NCBI GenBank assembly: GCA_964371945.1
Contig: CAYJPA010000082.1
Coordinates: forward strand, 1-28,611
Direction of reading: 5' to 3'
DNA from: CAYJPA01 sp964371945
GTDB taxonomy: Bacteria; Chloroflexota; Chloroflexia; Thermomicrobiales; UBA6265
Length of the DNA stretch: 28,611 bases
Position numbers and translations under genes: made by a program. The notes beneath the pieces were generated by a model. The model made no database searches. It was given only the letters and a program-made list of their open reading frames with translations, and had not been told where the DNA came from. Below are positions 14,481-23,233 of the stretch, one piece after another. How positions within the stretch are numbered: position 1 is the stretch's first letter; each line of letters begins with the position of its first letter.

Positions 14481-15617
14481 ATGAGCTCCTCGAGATCCAT
14501 CAGAATCGTGATTGCCGGCGGCGGAACGGGCGGGCACGTCCTTCCAGCGATTTCCGTTGTGGAGGAAATCCGGCGCCGGGGCATTGAGGCGGAGTACTTC
14601 TGGATCGGCGGCACGACAGAGGTGGAACGATCGGCGGCGGAACGAGCTGGAATTCGGTTTGCTTCCGTCGCGACCGGGAAGTTTCGTCGCTATCTCGATC
14701 GCCGCATGATGCCCGACTTGATCCGGATGCCCGTTGGCGCGTTCCAGGCCCGGAGGCTCATTCGGGAGTTCAAACCAGACGTGATCTTCGCCACCGGCGG
14801 GTTCGTGAGCGTTCCAAGCGTATGTGGCGGTTCGCGCTGCGCACCGGTCTTGACTCACGAGCAAACAACCACGATCGGTTTGGCTACGAAGATCAATGCT
14901 CGCTTTTCGAGCCGGGTCGCGCTCTCGTACGAGTCGACACGTGCGCTGGCGAGCGGGTACAGCTCAAAAGTGATCGTGACAGGAAACCCCGTTCGACTCT
15001 CCTTGCTTGGCGGCGACCGGCGGCGGGCGTTCAACCGATATGGATTTCAAGCAGATCTTCCGTTGCTCTATGTCACGGGTGGCGCCCGCGGCGCGAGTCC
15101 ACTGAACAAAAGAATCGAGCGGTTGTTGCCCGGACTTCTCGAGATCTGCCAGGTGCTCCATCAAACTGGACCCGCGAATCCAGACCAAGACGATGCGAAC
15201 CACCTTCGCAATCTGCGTTCGACCTGGTCGCCGGAGTTGCAGGCTCGCTATCAGATCACAGAGTACGTCGGAGAAGAACTGGCCGATGTTTATGCCGCGG
15301 CGACACTACTGGTGGCGCGCGCCGGGGCGGGCACGATCGCCGAGCTCGCGCTGATCGGGATCCCCTCGATCCTGATCCCGCTTCCTGGGACCAGCAGCAA
15401 TGAACAACTCGTGAACGCGAGGCTGCTTGAAAGCGTCGGAGCAGCCCTCGTCATCGAGCAATCGGGGGCAACACCAGACAGACTGTTGACGGAGATCGAG
15501 AGTCTGCTCGGCGATCCATACCGGCTCTCGGCAATGGCCGCAAACGCGAAATCCCTTGGACGTCCCGAAGCGGCTGCCCGCATCGTCGACGAACTCCTTG
15601 CCCTCGCTCGACTGTAG
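14481..15617 (+). CDS. murG: UDP-GlcNAc:lipid I N-acetylglucosaminyltransferase
   Basis: The 378-aa GT28 glycosyltransferase converts lipid I to lipid II on the inner face of the membrane in peptidoglycan synthesis. The glycine-rich N-terminal motif is IAGGGTGGHVLPAI (11-24). The C-terminal UDP-GlcNAc domain has VARAGAGTIAELALIGIPSILIPLP, followed by NEQLVNARLLESVGAALVIEQ, both characteristic of MurG. I chose ATG 14481 because AGGAAG lies 4 nt upstream and the family begins just before the glycine motif; the frame reaches back to ATG 14382, which would add 33 unrelated residues. It is isolated from any division and cell-wall (dcw) cluster within this window and is divergent from lspA. Confidence 0.92.
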   Translation: MSSSRSIRIVIAGGGTGGHVLPAISVVEEIRRRGIEAEYFWIGGTTEVERSAAERAGIRFASVATGKFRRYLDRRMMPDLIRMPVGAFQARRLIREFKPDVIFATGGFVSVPSVCGGSRCAPVLTHEQTTTIGLATKINARFSSRVALSYESTRALASGYSSKVIVTGNPVRLSLLGGDRRRAFNRYGFQADLPLLYVTGGARGASPLNKRIERLLPGLLEICQVLHQTGPANPDQDDANHLRNLRSTWSPELQARYQITEYVGEELADVYAAATLLVARAGAGTIAELALIGIPSILIPLPGTSSNEQLVNARLLESVGAALVIEQSGATPDRLLTEIESLLGDPYRLSAMAANAKSLGRPEAAARIVDELLALARL

Positions 15618-15674
15618 GAGCGTCAGTGTTGGATTACATTGGGCAAGATCAGGTCGTTGTGTCCGCCCTTCCTG

Positions 15675-17042
15675 CTAATCAACGGCTGCCGCGATCGCCT
15701 CGGAGACGGTGGCAGCGCGAATAAGCTCGAGGCCGTCGCCGAGGCCGCCACCACGACGTCCGAGAATGGCGGGCACGACGGCGCGTTTGAATCCGAGGCG
15801 AGCCGCCTCCGCGAGCCGGCGCTCGAGTTGATTGACTGAACGAAGCTCTCCGGAAAGACCGACTTCGCCGATCACCACGGTTCGTGGATCCACCAGACGG
15901 TCTTTGAAGCTCGAGGCGACCGCGACTGCAATTGCTAAATCCGCCGCTGGTTCGGCGATCCGCAATCCTCCGACTACATTGGCGTAGATGTCTTGCGCGC
16001 CGAGAGCGAGACCGACCCGTTTCTGCAGTACCGCCACCAGGAGCTGCAACCGGTTCGAGTCGAGCCCGTTAGCGCTGCGTCTCGGCAATCCAAAGGCGGT
16101 CGAGCTTGTGAGCGCCTGCACCTCGACCAGGATGGGCCGGCTGCCCTCCATCGTCACGGCGACGGTCGAGCCCGCGGCGTTGCGGTTTCGCTCCTCCAGA
16201 AACGCCTCGGAAGGATTGCGCACTTCCTGCAGTCCCGCATCGGCCATTTCGAAAACGCCGACCTCGTCGGTCGAACCGAACCGGTTCTTGACCGCACGCA
16301 GGATCCGGTATTGGTGATAGCGATCGCCTTCCAGATAAAGCACCGCGTCGACCATGTGCTCGAGCACGCGCGGACCGGCGATCGTTCCCTCTTTGGTCAC
16401 ATGACCGACGATCAAGACCGGAATCTGCCTTGGCTTGGCCCATTGGATCAACCTAGCCGTGCACTCGCGCACCTGAGAGACGCTTCCCGCGGCAGAGGTG
16501 ATCTCATCAACCACGACCGTTTGGATCGAGTCGACGATCAACAGACCCGGCGACATCGTTTCGGCCGCCGCCAGAATGCGATCGAGATCCGTTTCAGCGA
16601 GCACGAAGAGCGAGGTGATGTTGACCCCAAGCCGGTCCGCCCGAAGCTTGATTTGTTGCGTCGACTCCTCGCCGGAAACATAGAGCACGGGCGCATTGGG
16701 CATGGCCAGCGCGGAAGCGGCTTGCAGAACAAGCGTAGACTTTCCGATTCCCGGGTCGCCGCCGAGCAAAACGAGCGATCCCGGCACCATTCCCCCGCCC
16801 AGCACTCGATCCAGCTCGCTGATCGGGACCCTCAGTCTGTCGGAAGCAGAAGATTCGACCGTTCTGAGCGCAATCGGATTCGCGGCACTCGAAGCAATCG
16901 CTCGTGACTCGCTGCTAGGTCGTCGCTCTTCCAATGTCTCGACCATTGAGCTCCACTCGCCGCAACCGGGACAACGGCCAAGATATGCGGGGCTCGACAC
17001 GCCGCATTGTTGGCAAATGAAAGTCGTTCTTGCTTTTCGCAT
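15675..17042 (-). CDS. radA: DNA repair protein RadA (Sms)
   Basis: The 455-aa protein is a RecA-like ATPase and helicase that promotes branch migration in recombinational repair. It has a four-cysteine zinc finger (Cys10, 13, 24, 27 in CQQCG...CPGCGEW), Walker A GGDPGIGKST (94-103), the RadA-specific KNRFGS (252-257) and a C-terminal Lon-protease-like domain ending in LGRRGGGLGDGLELIRAATV. I set the start at ATG 17042, since family members begin about ten residues before the first Cys; the upstream TTG 17111 adds unrelated sequence, and the RBS for 17042 is weak. It follows clpC after 78 bp on the same strand, an arrangement also known in Firmicutes clpC operons. It converges with murG with no obvious terminator in the 57-bp gap. 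Confidence 0.94.
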   Translation of the reverse strand: MRKARTTFICQQCGVSSPAYLGRCPGCGEWSSMVETLEERRPSSESRAIASSAANPIALRTVESSASDRLRVPISELDRVLGGGMVPGSLVLLGGDPGIGKSTLVLQAASALAMPNAPVLYVSGEESTQQIKLRADRLGVNITSLFVLAETDLDRILAAAETMSPGLLIVDSIQTVVVDEITSAAGSVSQVRECTARLIQWAKPRQIPVLIVGHVTKEGTIAGPRVLEHMVDAVLYLEGDRYHQYRILRAVKNRFGSTDEVGVFEMADAGLQEVRNPSEAFLEERNRNAAGSTVAVTMEGSRPILVEVQALTSSTAFGLPRRSANGLDSNRLQLLVAVLQKRVGLALGAQDIYANVVGGLRIAEPAADLAIAVAVASSFKDRLVDPRTVVIGEVGLSGELRSVNQLERRLAEAARLGFKRAVVPAILGRRGGGLGDGLELIRAATVSEAIAAAVD

Positions 17043-17120
17043 ATGCTCATCTGCCTGGATACGACGAGGGGACGGCCCGAGCCGCCCCCTCACCTTGACT
17101 TCATGGAACAAACGGCGCGA

Positions 17121-19574
17121 TTACGAAACGGTGGCCAGTTCCTCGACTTGAACCAGTTTCAGCAGATCGTCTTCGACCTCGACCCGAATCGTCGTGTTCG
17201 CCAGGTACTTGCTGTTGAGCAGTCCCTCCGCGAGCGGATCCTCGATCAGGTTTTGGATAATCCGCCGAAGCGGCCGGGCACCGTAGGTCTGATCGTATCC
17301 GCGCGTGCCGAGTAAGTCCATTGCGTCGGTCGTGATCTCAAGCGTGATCTCTTGCTCCGCAAGCTGCTTGCGAACTCGCCTGAGCTCCAGCTCCACGATC
17401 TCGCGGATCTGCTCTTGTGTGAGGGAGTGGAAGACGATCGAGGCATCGATCCGGTTCAGAAACTCCGGCCGGAAGGTTTGCTTCAACTGCGACATGACTT
17501 TTTCGCTCATCTTGTCGTAGTCGCGCTTCAGCGTTTGAGCCTCATTCACCTTGACCGTGAAGCCGAGGTTGAGCTCGCCCGCGATTTGATCCGCGCCGAC
17601 GTTCGAGGTCATGATGATGATCGTATTGCGGAAATCGACCTTGCGCCCCTTGGCATCGGTCAGATTGCCGTCTTCCATGATCTGAAGAAGCATGTTGAAT
17701 GCTTCAGGATGCGCCTTTTCGATCTCGTCGAGCAGAATCACCGAGTATGACTTACGCCGCACAGCTTCGGTGAGCTGTCCGCCCTCTTCGTAACCAACGT
17801 AGCCCGGAGGCGCTCCGACGAGCCTCGCGACCGCGTGGCGCTCCATAAACTCAGACATGTCAATCTTGATAAGGTGATTCTCGGAACCGAACATGAATTC
17901 GGCCAGCACCTTCGCCACGAGCGTTTTGCCGACACCCGTCGGGCCAAGGAAGATGAATGTGCCGATCGGCCGCCGTGGATCTTTAAGACCGGCTCGGGCT
18001 CGTCGCACGGCCTTGGAGAGCATTGAGATTGCCTCTTCTTGGCCAATGATCCGCTCGTGCAGCGCCTCTTCCATGTGGAGCAACCGCTCGGATTCTTCGC
18101 CGGCAATTCGATAGACCGGAATGCCGGTCCACATCGAAACGACCTGCGCGATATCTTCCTCGGTCACATAGACCTCGTCTTCGGAGCTCTCATCGCGCAT
18201 GAGCTGTTCCTGGCGTTCGATTCGCTCGCGAAGCTTCAGCTCCCGGTCGCGAAGCTCGGCCGCCATTTCGTACTCTTTACTGTCGACAGCCGCTTCGAGC
18301 TCTCGCTGGAGGGAATGCAGTCCGGCCATTGCCTCTTTCAGACTCGGCGGCGCGGCAGAACGCTGCATTCGGACGCGTGACGCGGCCTCGTCGATCAAGT
18401 CGATCGCCTTGTCCGGCATGAAGCGGTCGGTAACGTAGCGAGCCGCCAGATGCGATGCCGCCTTGAGTGCCTCGTTGGTGATCTTCAAGCGGTGGTGCTC
18501 CTCATAGAGGGATCGCACGCCGGTCAGGATCGAGATCGTGTCTTCAACAGATGGCTCGGCGACATTGACAGGCTGGAAACGCCGCTCGAGTGCCGCATCG
18601 CGTTCGATGTACTTGCGGTACTCATCAAGGGTTGTCGCACCGATTGTTTGGACCTCACCACGCGAAAGCGCCGGTTTGAGGATATTGGCGGCGTCGACCG
18701 CGCCTTCGGCCGCGCCTGCGCCGACCAACGTATGAAGCTCATCGATGAAGAGAATACTCGAGGTCTCTTTGACTTCCGCCACGATCTTCTTCAGCCGCTC
18801 TTCGAACTCGCCCCGGTATTTCGTACCCGCGACTAGTGCTCCGATATCGAGCGAAATTAGGCGTTTGCCTTGCAGGCGATCGGGAACATCGCCACTGACG
18901 ATTCGCTGGGCGAGTCCCTCGACAATCGCCGTTTTGCCGACGCCAGGTTCTCCGATCAGCGCGGGATTGTTCTTGGTCCGGCGGGACAAGATCTGCATGA
19001 CCCGGTCTATTTCGGTTTGGCGACCGATCAGCGGCCCGAGTTTGTTGAGCCTGGCCGCTTCAGTAAGGTCGAACCCAAGTGCGTCCATATAGGGAGTCTT
19101 GGTTTGCGTTTTCGATGCGCTGTGTCCGGCCGGTGACTGGTTGACAACCTGCATTACCTGAGCACGAACCTTTTCCAGGTTCACGCCAAGACTCTCGAGC
19201 ACGCCCGCGGCGATGCCCTCGCCCTCACGGACGAGACCAAGCAGCAGGTGCTCGGTGCCGATGTAATGGTGGTTCAGCCGCCGAGCTTCGTCGACGGCCA
19301 GTTCGATGACTTTCTTGGCTCGCGGGGTCAGGCCGATTTCACCGACCACCGCGCCTTCGCCGCGTCCAATGATGAATTCGACCGCGGATCGGACCTTCGG
19401 CAACTGCACACCCATGTTGCTCAACACGCGAGCAGCGACACCGTCGCCTTCACGGACAAGACCCAGCAGCAGATGCTCGGTGCCGATGTAGTTATGATTG
19501 AAGCGCTGTGCTTCTTCTTGGGCGAGCGTCAGGACTTTGCGCGCGCGCTCAGTGAATTTGTCGAACTGGGACAT
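17121..19574 (-). CDS. clpC: ATP-dependent Clp protease ATP-binding subunit ClpC
   Basis: The 817-aa Hsp100 unfoldase feeds substrates to ClpP. It contains two Clp N repeats (about 5-65 and 80-145, each with NHxYIGTEHLLLGLVREG), AAA+ domain 1 with Walker A GEPGVGKT (208-215), a middle region with a UVR-type segment (about 423-458), and AAA+ domain 2 with Walker A GPTGVGKT (544-551). VGAPPGYVGYEEGGQLTEAVR is present in domain 2. The start is ATG 19574 with GGGAGAG 6 nt upstream; the frame extends to 19610 without support. The usual Firmicutes partners ctsR, mcsA and mcsB are absent upstream, so regulation must differ. A 14-bp palindrome (19604-19617) lies in the leader. radA follows. Confidence 0.97.
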   Translation of the reverse strand: MSQFDKFTERARKVLTLAQEEAQRFNHNYIGTEHLLLGLVREGDGVAARVLSNMGVQLPKVRSAVEFIIGRGEGAVVGEIGLTPRAKKVIELAVDEARRLNHHYIGTEHLLLGLVREGEGIAAGVLESLGVNLEKVRAQVMQVVNQSPAGHSASKTQTKTPYMDALGFDLTEAARLNKLGPLIGRQTEIDRVMQILSRRTKNNPALIGEPGVGKTAIVEGLAQRIVSGDVPDRLQGKRLISLDIGALVAGTKYRGEFEERLKKIVAEVKETSSILFIDELHTLVGAGAAEGAVDAANILKPALSRGEVQTIGATTLDEYRKYIERDAALERRFQPVNVAEPSVEDTISILTGVRSLYEEHHRLKITNEALKAASHLAARYVTDRFMPDKAIDLIDEAASRVRMQRSAAPPSLKEAMAGLHSLQRELEAAVDSKEYEMAAELRDRELKLRERIERQEQLMRDESSEDEVYVTEEDIAQVVSMWTGIPVYRIAGEESERLLHMEEALHERIIGQEEAISMLSKAVRRARAGLKDPRRPIGTFIFLGPTGVGKTLVAKVLAEFMFGSENHLIKIDMSEFMERHAVARLVGAPPGYVGYEEGGQLTEAVRRKSYSVILLDEIEKAHPEAFNMLLQIMEDGNLTDAKGRKVDFRNTIIIMTSNVGADQIAGELNLGFTVKVNEAQTLKRDYDKMSEKVMSQLKQTFRPEFLNRIDASIVFHSLTQEQIREIVELELRRVRKQLAEQEITLEITTDAMDLLGTRGYDQTYGARPLRRIIQNLIEDPLAEGLLNSKYLANTTIRVEVEDDLLKLVQVEELATVS

Positions 19575-19603
19575 CCTTCGCTCTCCCGGTGCGGTCAAGC
19601 GTT

Positions 19604-19617
19604 CGGTCATCTGACCG
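19604..19617. promoter_or_regulatory. 14-bp palindrome upstream of clpC
   Basis: CGGTCA-TC-TGACCG is a perfect inverted repeat 30 bp before the clpC start codon. A further GGTCA copy lies at about 19593-19597. It may be an operator or a leader hairpin. It does not match the CtsR heptad repeat or CIRCE. Confidence 0.4.
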
Positions 19618-20059
19618 TAGCTCTACCGCGGTTCTACTACAAGCATACGCGAAGCACGAGACCCCGGACGTACTATCAGCGTACACCCAGGGCGCAAATC
19701 GCGCTTCGAATCCTCCAGCAAAACGAGCTGCCCGAAGGCGACCGCTCATGACGCAAGATCACCTTCACCCAATCGATTTTCCTCTGTTCCCCAACCTTCC
19801 TTCATTCGACCCGAACCCGCAAGGCCATGGAGGCGGCGATTTCGGAGCCGGTGCCTGTCATTTTCGGCATCGTGTGGGAGGTCCGCGATCCGCTTGGACG
19901 TTGCATGCGACGCTCTCAACGGACCCCGAATTGTTCGTGGATACCCAATCTTATCCGCTTTCCCAGCGGGCTTCCAGCACAGTTTGCGCCGGCTTGATTC
20001 GATATGGAGCCATCTTCGAACACGACGTTGCGCTGACGATTATCGGCCAGTATCCATGC
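19618..20059. other. Stretch between clpC and rpsA without a supported gene
   Basis: The clpC promoter should lie in the first part, but I see no pair of hexamers I trust (TATGCT and TTGTAG are present, poorly spaced). A rightward frame with ATG at 19748 and a GAAGG nearby stays open to 20248. It would run through the rpsA terminator and about 110 bp into the rpsA C-terminal coding region on the opposite strand. Its product resembles no family I know. An overlapping frame from 19828 also reads plausibly for a short distance. These may be remnants of a decayed gene, or chance open frames in GC-rich DNA. Confidence 0.4.
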
Positions 20060-20092
20060 AAAAAGACGGCGGGCGATAAAACGCCCGCCGTC
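20060..20092 (-). terminator. Rho-independent terminator of rpsA
   Basis: On the minus strand an 11-bp perfect stem, GACGGCGGGCG with CGCCCGCCGTC (20092-20082 and 20075-20065), encloses the loop TTTTAT and is followed by TTTTT (20064-20060). It begins 45 bp after the rpsA stop. It is the clearest terminator in the window. Confidence 0.85.
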
Positions 20093-20137
20093 TTTGAATC
20101 CAAGTGCACGCCCGACAACCGGCCGAGCTGCAAGGAT

Positions 20138-21775
20138 CTAGCCCTCGCTCGCCTCCCCGTTGGTCGATTCGCTCTTGACTTCGGTTTCTTCCGCCTCTTC
20201 AAGTTCCAGCGCGGCTCCTGCCATTGCGAAGGCCATGCCGATCGCTGAAAGCGGCTCGCCCGCGAGTAGCTCCGCTGGAATCTCAGCCGGCTCGGCCACT
20301 TTTCGGGTTCGCTTGGGCTTCTCGGAAACGGGGGCCGCCGCCGCGGTGGCTTCCGATTTTTCGAACTGCGCAGTTGCCGATGCAACGGCTGACGCGGCGC
20401 TAATGTCGGCCTCAGCCGCGACCGGATCGTCGGCAGCGTCCTCGGTCGACGCCGAGCGAGACGGGCGCTCGCCACCCTGTTCGTCGACATCACCTTCTTC
20501 GTCGTCATCACGCCGACCGCTGCCGATCTCGATGCCCTCGGCCTCGAGTGAGGCGTGAATCGCGGCAATGATGCGGTCTCGCTCGGCGAGCACGTCGTCA
20601 TCGAAGACCTCGATCAGTTCGGCATCCGGCGTATCGAGCGCTCGCCTAAGGCTCAGCCCCATCCGGCGGCGCTGGGGATCGATTCTGATGATGCGAAGCA
20701 GGAGGTCGTCGCCTTCTTTGACCACTTGCTTCGGATGCGTGATCCGTTCATCAGTCAATTCAGAAACGTGGATGAGCCCCTCGATGCCATCTTCGATCCT
20801 TGCGAAGGCGCCGAAGTTCGCAAGCTGGGTGACGGTACCCTTGACGAGCTGTCCAACTTCATACTTCGCGGCCACTTGGCTCCAGGGCTCAGCCTGGGTT
20901 CGCTTGATCGAAAGGGCGATCTTCTTCTCCTGGGAATTGATCCCGAGGACGTAGACATCGATATCCTGCCCCACCTTGAGGATCTCCGATGGGTGCCGTA
21001 CCCGGCTCCAGGAGAGCTCTGATAGGTGAACAAGCCCGTCCGCGCCGCCGATGTCGACAAAAGCGCCAAAGTCGCAAATCGAGGAGACGCGGCCACGCCG
21101 GACTTCGCCCTCTTTCAGCTCTTCGATCAGCTTCTCCTTCATCACGTCGCGCCGCTCTTGTACGGCCTGGCGCTCGGAGAGGATCAGCCGGTTGCGATGG
21201 CGGTTGATCTCGATGACCTTGAGCGGAAGCGATGTCCCAATGAGACGCGCCATGTCCGCTTGCTTGCTGGCGTCGTCGCCGCCGCGAATCTCAGAAACCT
21301 GCGATGCGGGCACGAAGCCGCGCACGCCGTCGAGATTCACCAGCAGGCCACCCTTGTTGTAATTGGTGACTTCCGCTTCGATGACTTCGTTGGCCTCGTA
21401 TATTTCCTGCAGCTTGCGCCAGCTTTTCTCCTGGCGAGCGCGATCGATACTGACAACCGCCTGACCTTCTTGGTTCTCCGGTTGCACAACGAAAACAAGA
21501 ACCGATTCGCCAATGGCGAGCTCGAGTTTTTCGTCCGACGTGAGGCTGGAGAACTCACGCGCCGGCACAACCCCTTCGGATTTCGAGCCGATATCGACCA
21601 GGATCTCATCGCGGTCGATGCGCATGATGACCCCATCCATGACATCCCCATACTTCAGGGTTTTGTAGTCATGGCTTGGGTCGCTTAGATATTGCTCCAA
21701 AAGCGAGGGCCCATCGCCCTGGCCCAGCGCCCCGGCGTTGGTTTCCCCCAGCTCACTCACGTCCGTACCTTCCAT
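20138..21775 (-). CDS. rpsA: Ribosomal protein S1-like, four S1 domains plus acidic tail
   Basis: The 545-aa protein binds mRNA and helps bring it to the 30S subunit. Four S1 (OB-fold) domains are visible at about 42-112, 129-202, 222-292 and 307-377. The last two are the best conserved (DFGAFVDIGGADGLVHLSELSW and NFGAFARIEDGIEGLIHVSEL). A four-domain form is typical of high-GC Gram-positive and related lineages, against six in Escherichia coli. The tail from about 400 to 545 is Asp/Glu/Ala-rich low complexity and probably disordered. AAGGA lies 6 nt before ATG 21775. It is followed by its own strong terminator and seems monocistronic. Confidence 0.93.
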   Translation of the reverse strand: MEGTDVSELGETNAGALGQGDGPSLLEQYLSDPSHDYKTLKYGDVMDGVIMRIDRDEILVDIGSKSEGVVPAREFSSLTSDEKLELAIGESVLVFVVQPENQEGQAVVSIDRARQEKSWRKLQEIYEANEVIEAEVTNYNKGGLLVNLDGVRGFVPASQVSEIRGGDDASKQADMARLIGTSLPLKVIEINRHRNRLILSERQAVQERRDVMKEKLIEELKEGEVRRGRVSSICDFGAFVDIGGADGLVHLSELSWSRVRHPSEILKVGQDIDVYVLGINSQEKKIALSIKRTQAEPWSQVAAKYEVGQLVKGTVTQLANFGAFARIEDGIEGLIHVSELTDERITHPKQVVKEGDDLLLRIIRIDPQRRRMGLSLRRALDTPDAELIEVFDDDVLAERDRIIAAIHASLEAEGIEIGSGRRDDDEEGDVDEQGGERPSRSASTEDAADDPVAAEADISAASAVASATAQFEKSEATAAAAPVSEKPKRTRKVAEPAEIPAELLAGEPLSAIGMAFAMAGAALELEEAEETEVKSESTNGEASEG

Positions 21776-21865
21776 ACACCGTCCTTAAATACGTTGGACA
21801 CGCAATGGGTCTCCCAGAAGGGCGGGCATAGCCAGCTCACGCTCCGGGGAGACTTGCAGCGGGCA

Positions 21866-21871
21866 GTATAT
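21866..21871 (-). promoter_or_regulatory. Candidate rpsA -10 element
   Basis: TATACT on the minus strand lies about 90 bp before the rpsA start; the best -35 (TTGCGC) is 19 bp further away. An inverted repeat TCTTCGC (21872-21878) with GCGAAGA (21898-21904) covers the -35 side and could be an operator. Support is weak. Confidence 0.3.
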
Positions 21872-21945
21872 CTTCGCGACGTAGGCGGGCGCAACAGCGA
21901 AGACCGTTTTTATGGAGTTATCAGGCGATTTATGGGCATTTTCCG

Positions 21946-23064
21946 TTAGGCGATCGCACGTTCACCTGTCCTAGATTGAACGATCCCCAAAATCGGTCCG
22001 ATCTCTTCTAGTCCTGCCAGCACATCGTCAATTTCAGCCGCCGAAACCCAGCCCATGTGACCGATCCGGATCATTCGATCGGTCAGCCCACCCTGGCCGC
22101 CTTGAAGCTCGACATTGTGCCGTTCGCGCATGAGTTTCAACACGTCCTTCGCCGAAACCGATTCTGGCAGCCCGACCGCGGTGACGGTATTCGAGGCAAA
22201 TTGCCGATCCGCGAACAACTCCATCCCAAGACGCTCGATACCGGTTCTGGTTCGCTCGCCCAACACGGCGTGGCGCTGCCAAACCTGCTCGAGACCCTCT
22301 TCGGAGATCAGGTCGAGCGCGGCGTCTAGCGCAAAGAGCAGCGTCAATGGCGGAGTCGTCGGCGTCATTCCCTGCGCTGCAAAGGTTCGCGCGCTCGCGA
22401 TATCCCAGAAGAATTTAGGATAGGTCGATGATTCATAGGCGGACCAGGCGCGCGAACCGACCGCCGCGATCATCAAGCCGGGCGGGCACATCCATGCCTT
22501 TTGCGATCCCGATGAGACGAAGTCGATGCCCCACTCATCCACCAGCAGCGGCAGTCCGCCGGCTGAGCTCACCGCATCGACGACGACCAGCGCTCCGTAA
22601 TCCCGCACAATCGCGGCGGTCTCCTTCAGCGGATTGGTTACCCCGGTCGAGGTCTCATTGTGGGTCAAAAAGACCGCCTTGACATCGGGATTCCGCTCGA
22701 GCGCGGAAGCCACCCGGCCGGCGGTCGCGGCTTGTCCGGGATCAATGTCCAGCCGGCGGACATCGAGTCTGAATGCCCTGGCGACCTTTGCCCAGCGTTC
22801 GCCGAAGTCGCCAGTCACGACTACCAGCACTGGGTCCCCAGGCGAAAGCAAATTGACGATCGCCGCTTCCCATCCGGCCGATCCCGATGCGGGCCAGACG
22901 AGAACGTCATTCTGAGTGCGATGAGCTTCTCGGAGCCGCTGCAGGATTGAGGCATAAAGCGACTTCAGCACGGGTCCTCGATGCGGGATCATCGGGCGCT
23001 GCATTGCCTCGATGACGGCCGGCGGCAGCGGGGTTGGGCCCGGAAGTCGAAAGTTCACCACCAC
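21946..23064 (-). CDS. Class V aminotransferase, serine/alanine-glyoxylate type
   Basis: The 372-aa PLP enzyme resembles serine-pyruvate and alanine-glyoxylate aminotransferases. The Schiff-base lysine is Lys189 in SSGSQKAWMCPPGL, Asp163 in VVVDAVSSAGG should bind the pyridine nitrogen, and FLTHNETSTGV (132-142) is the family's substrate-side motif. FRLPGPTPLPPAV at the N-terminus is typical. It probably moves an amino group between serine or alanine and glyoxylate or pyruvate; the pair cannot be fixed from sequence. The start is one of two adjacent GTG codons (23064 and 23061), with GGAG about 9 nt upstream. It is upstream of rpsA on the same strand with a 170-bp gap, so probably a separate unit. 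Confidence 0.9.
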   Translation of the reverse strand: MVVNFRLPGPTPLPPAVIEAMQRPMIPHRGPVLKSLYASILQRLREAHRTQNDVLVWPASGSAGWEAAIVNLLSPGDPVLVVVTGDFGERWAKVARAFRLDVRRLDIDPGQAATAGRVASALERNPDVKAVFLTHNETSTGVTNPLKETAAIVRDYGALVVVDAVSSAGGLPLLVDEWGIDFVSSGSQKAWMCPPGLMIAAVGSRAWSAYESSTYPKFFWDIASARTFAAQGMTPTTPPLTLLFALDAALDLISEEGLEQVWQRHAVLGERTRTGIERLGMELFADRQFASNTVTAVGLPESVSAKDVLKLMRERHNVELQGGQGGLTDRMIRIGHMGWVSAAEIDDVLAGLEEIGPILGIVQSRTGERAIA

Positions 23065-23233
23065 GTTGATCGGCTCCGTTCTGGTTCCGAGGTGTAGGCT
23101 AGGTCTTCAGTTCGTTCACTAGTGTATCGACATGAAGAAACCGATTGCCAGTATCCAAAGAGGTCTCAACCTGCCATGCTAGAATCCAGCCGCAATCGTT
23201 GAATGTGTACTAAATTCTCTTCAGGAACGCCCT

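Noticed and set aside
19748..20248. A rightward 166-aa gene between clpC and rpsA
   Set aside because: It runs through the rpsA terminator and antisense into rpsA coding sequence and has no recognisable family; kept only as a low-interest finding.
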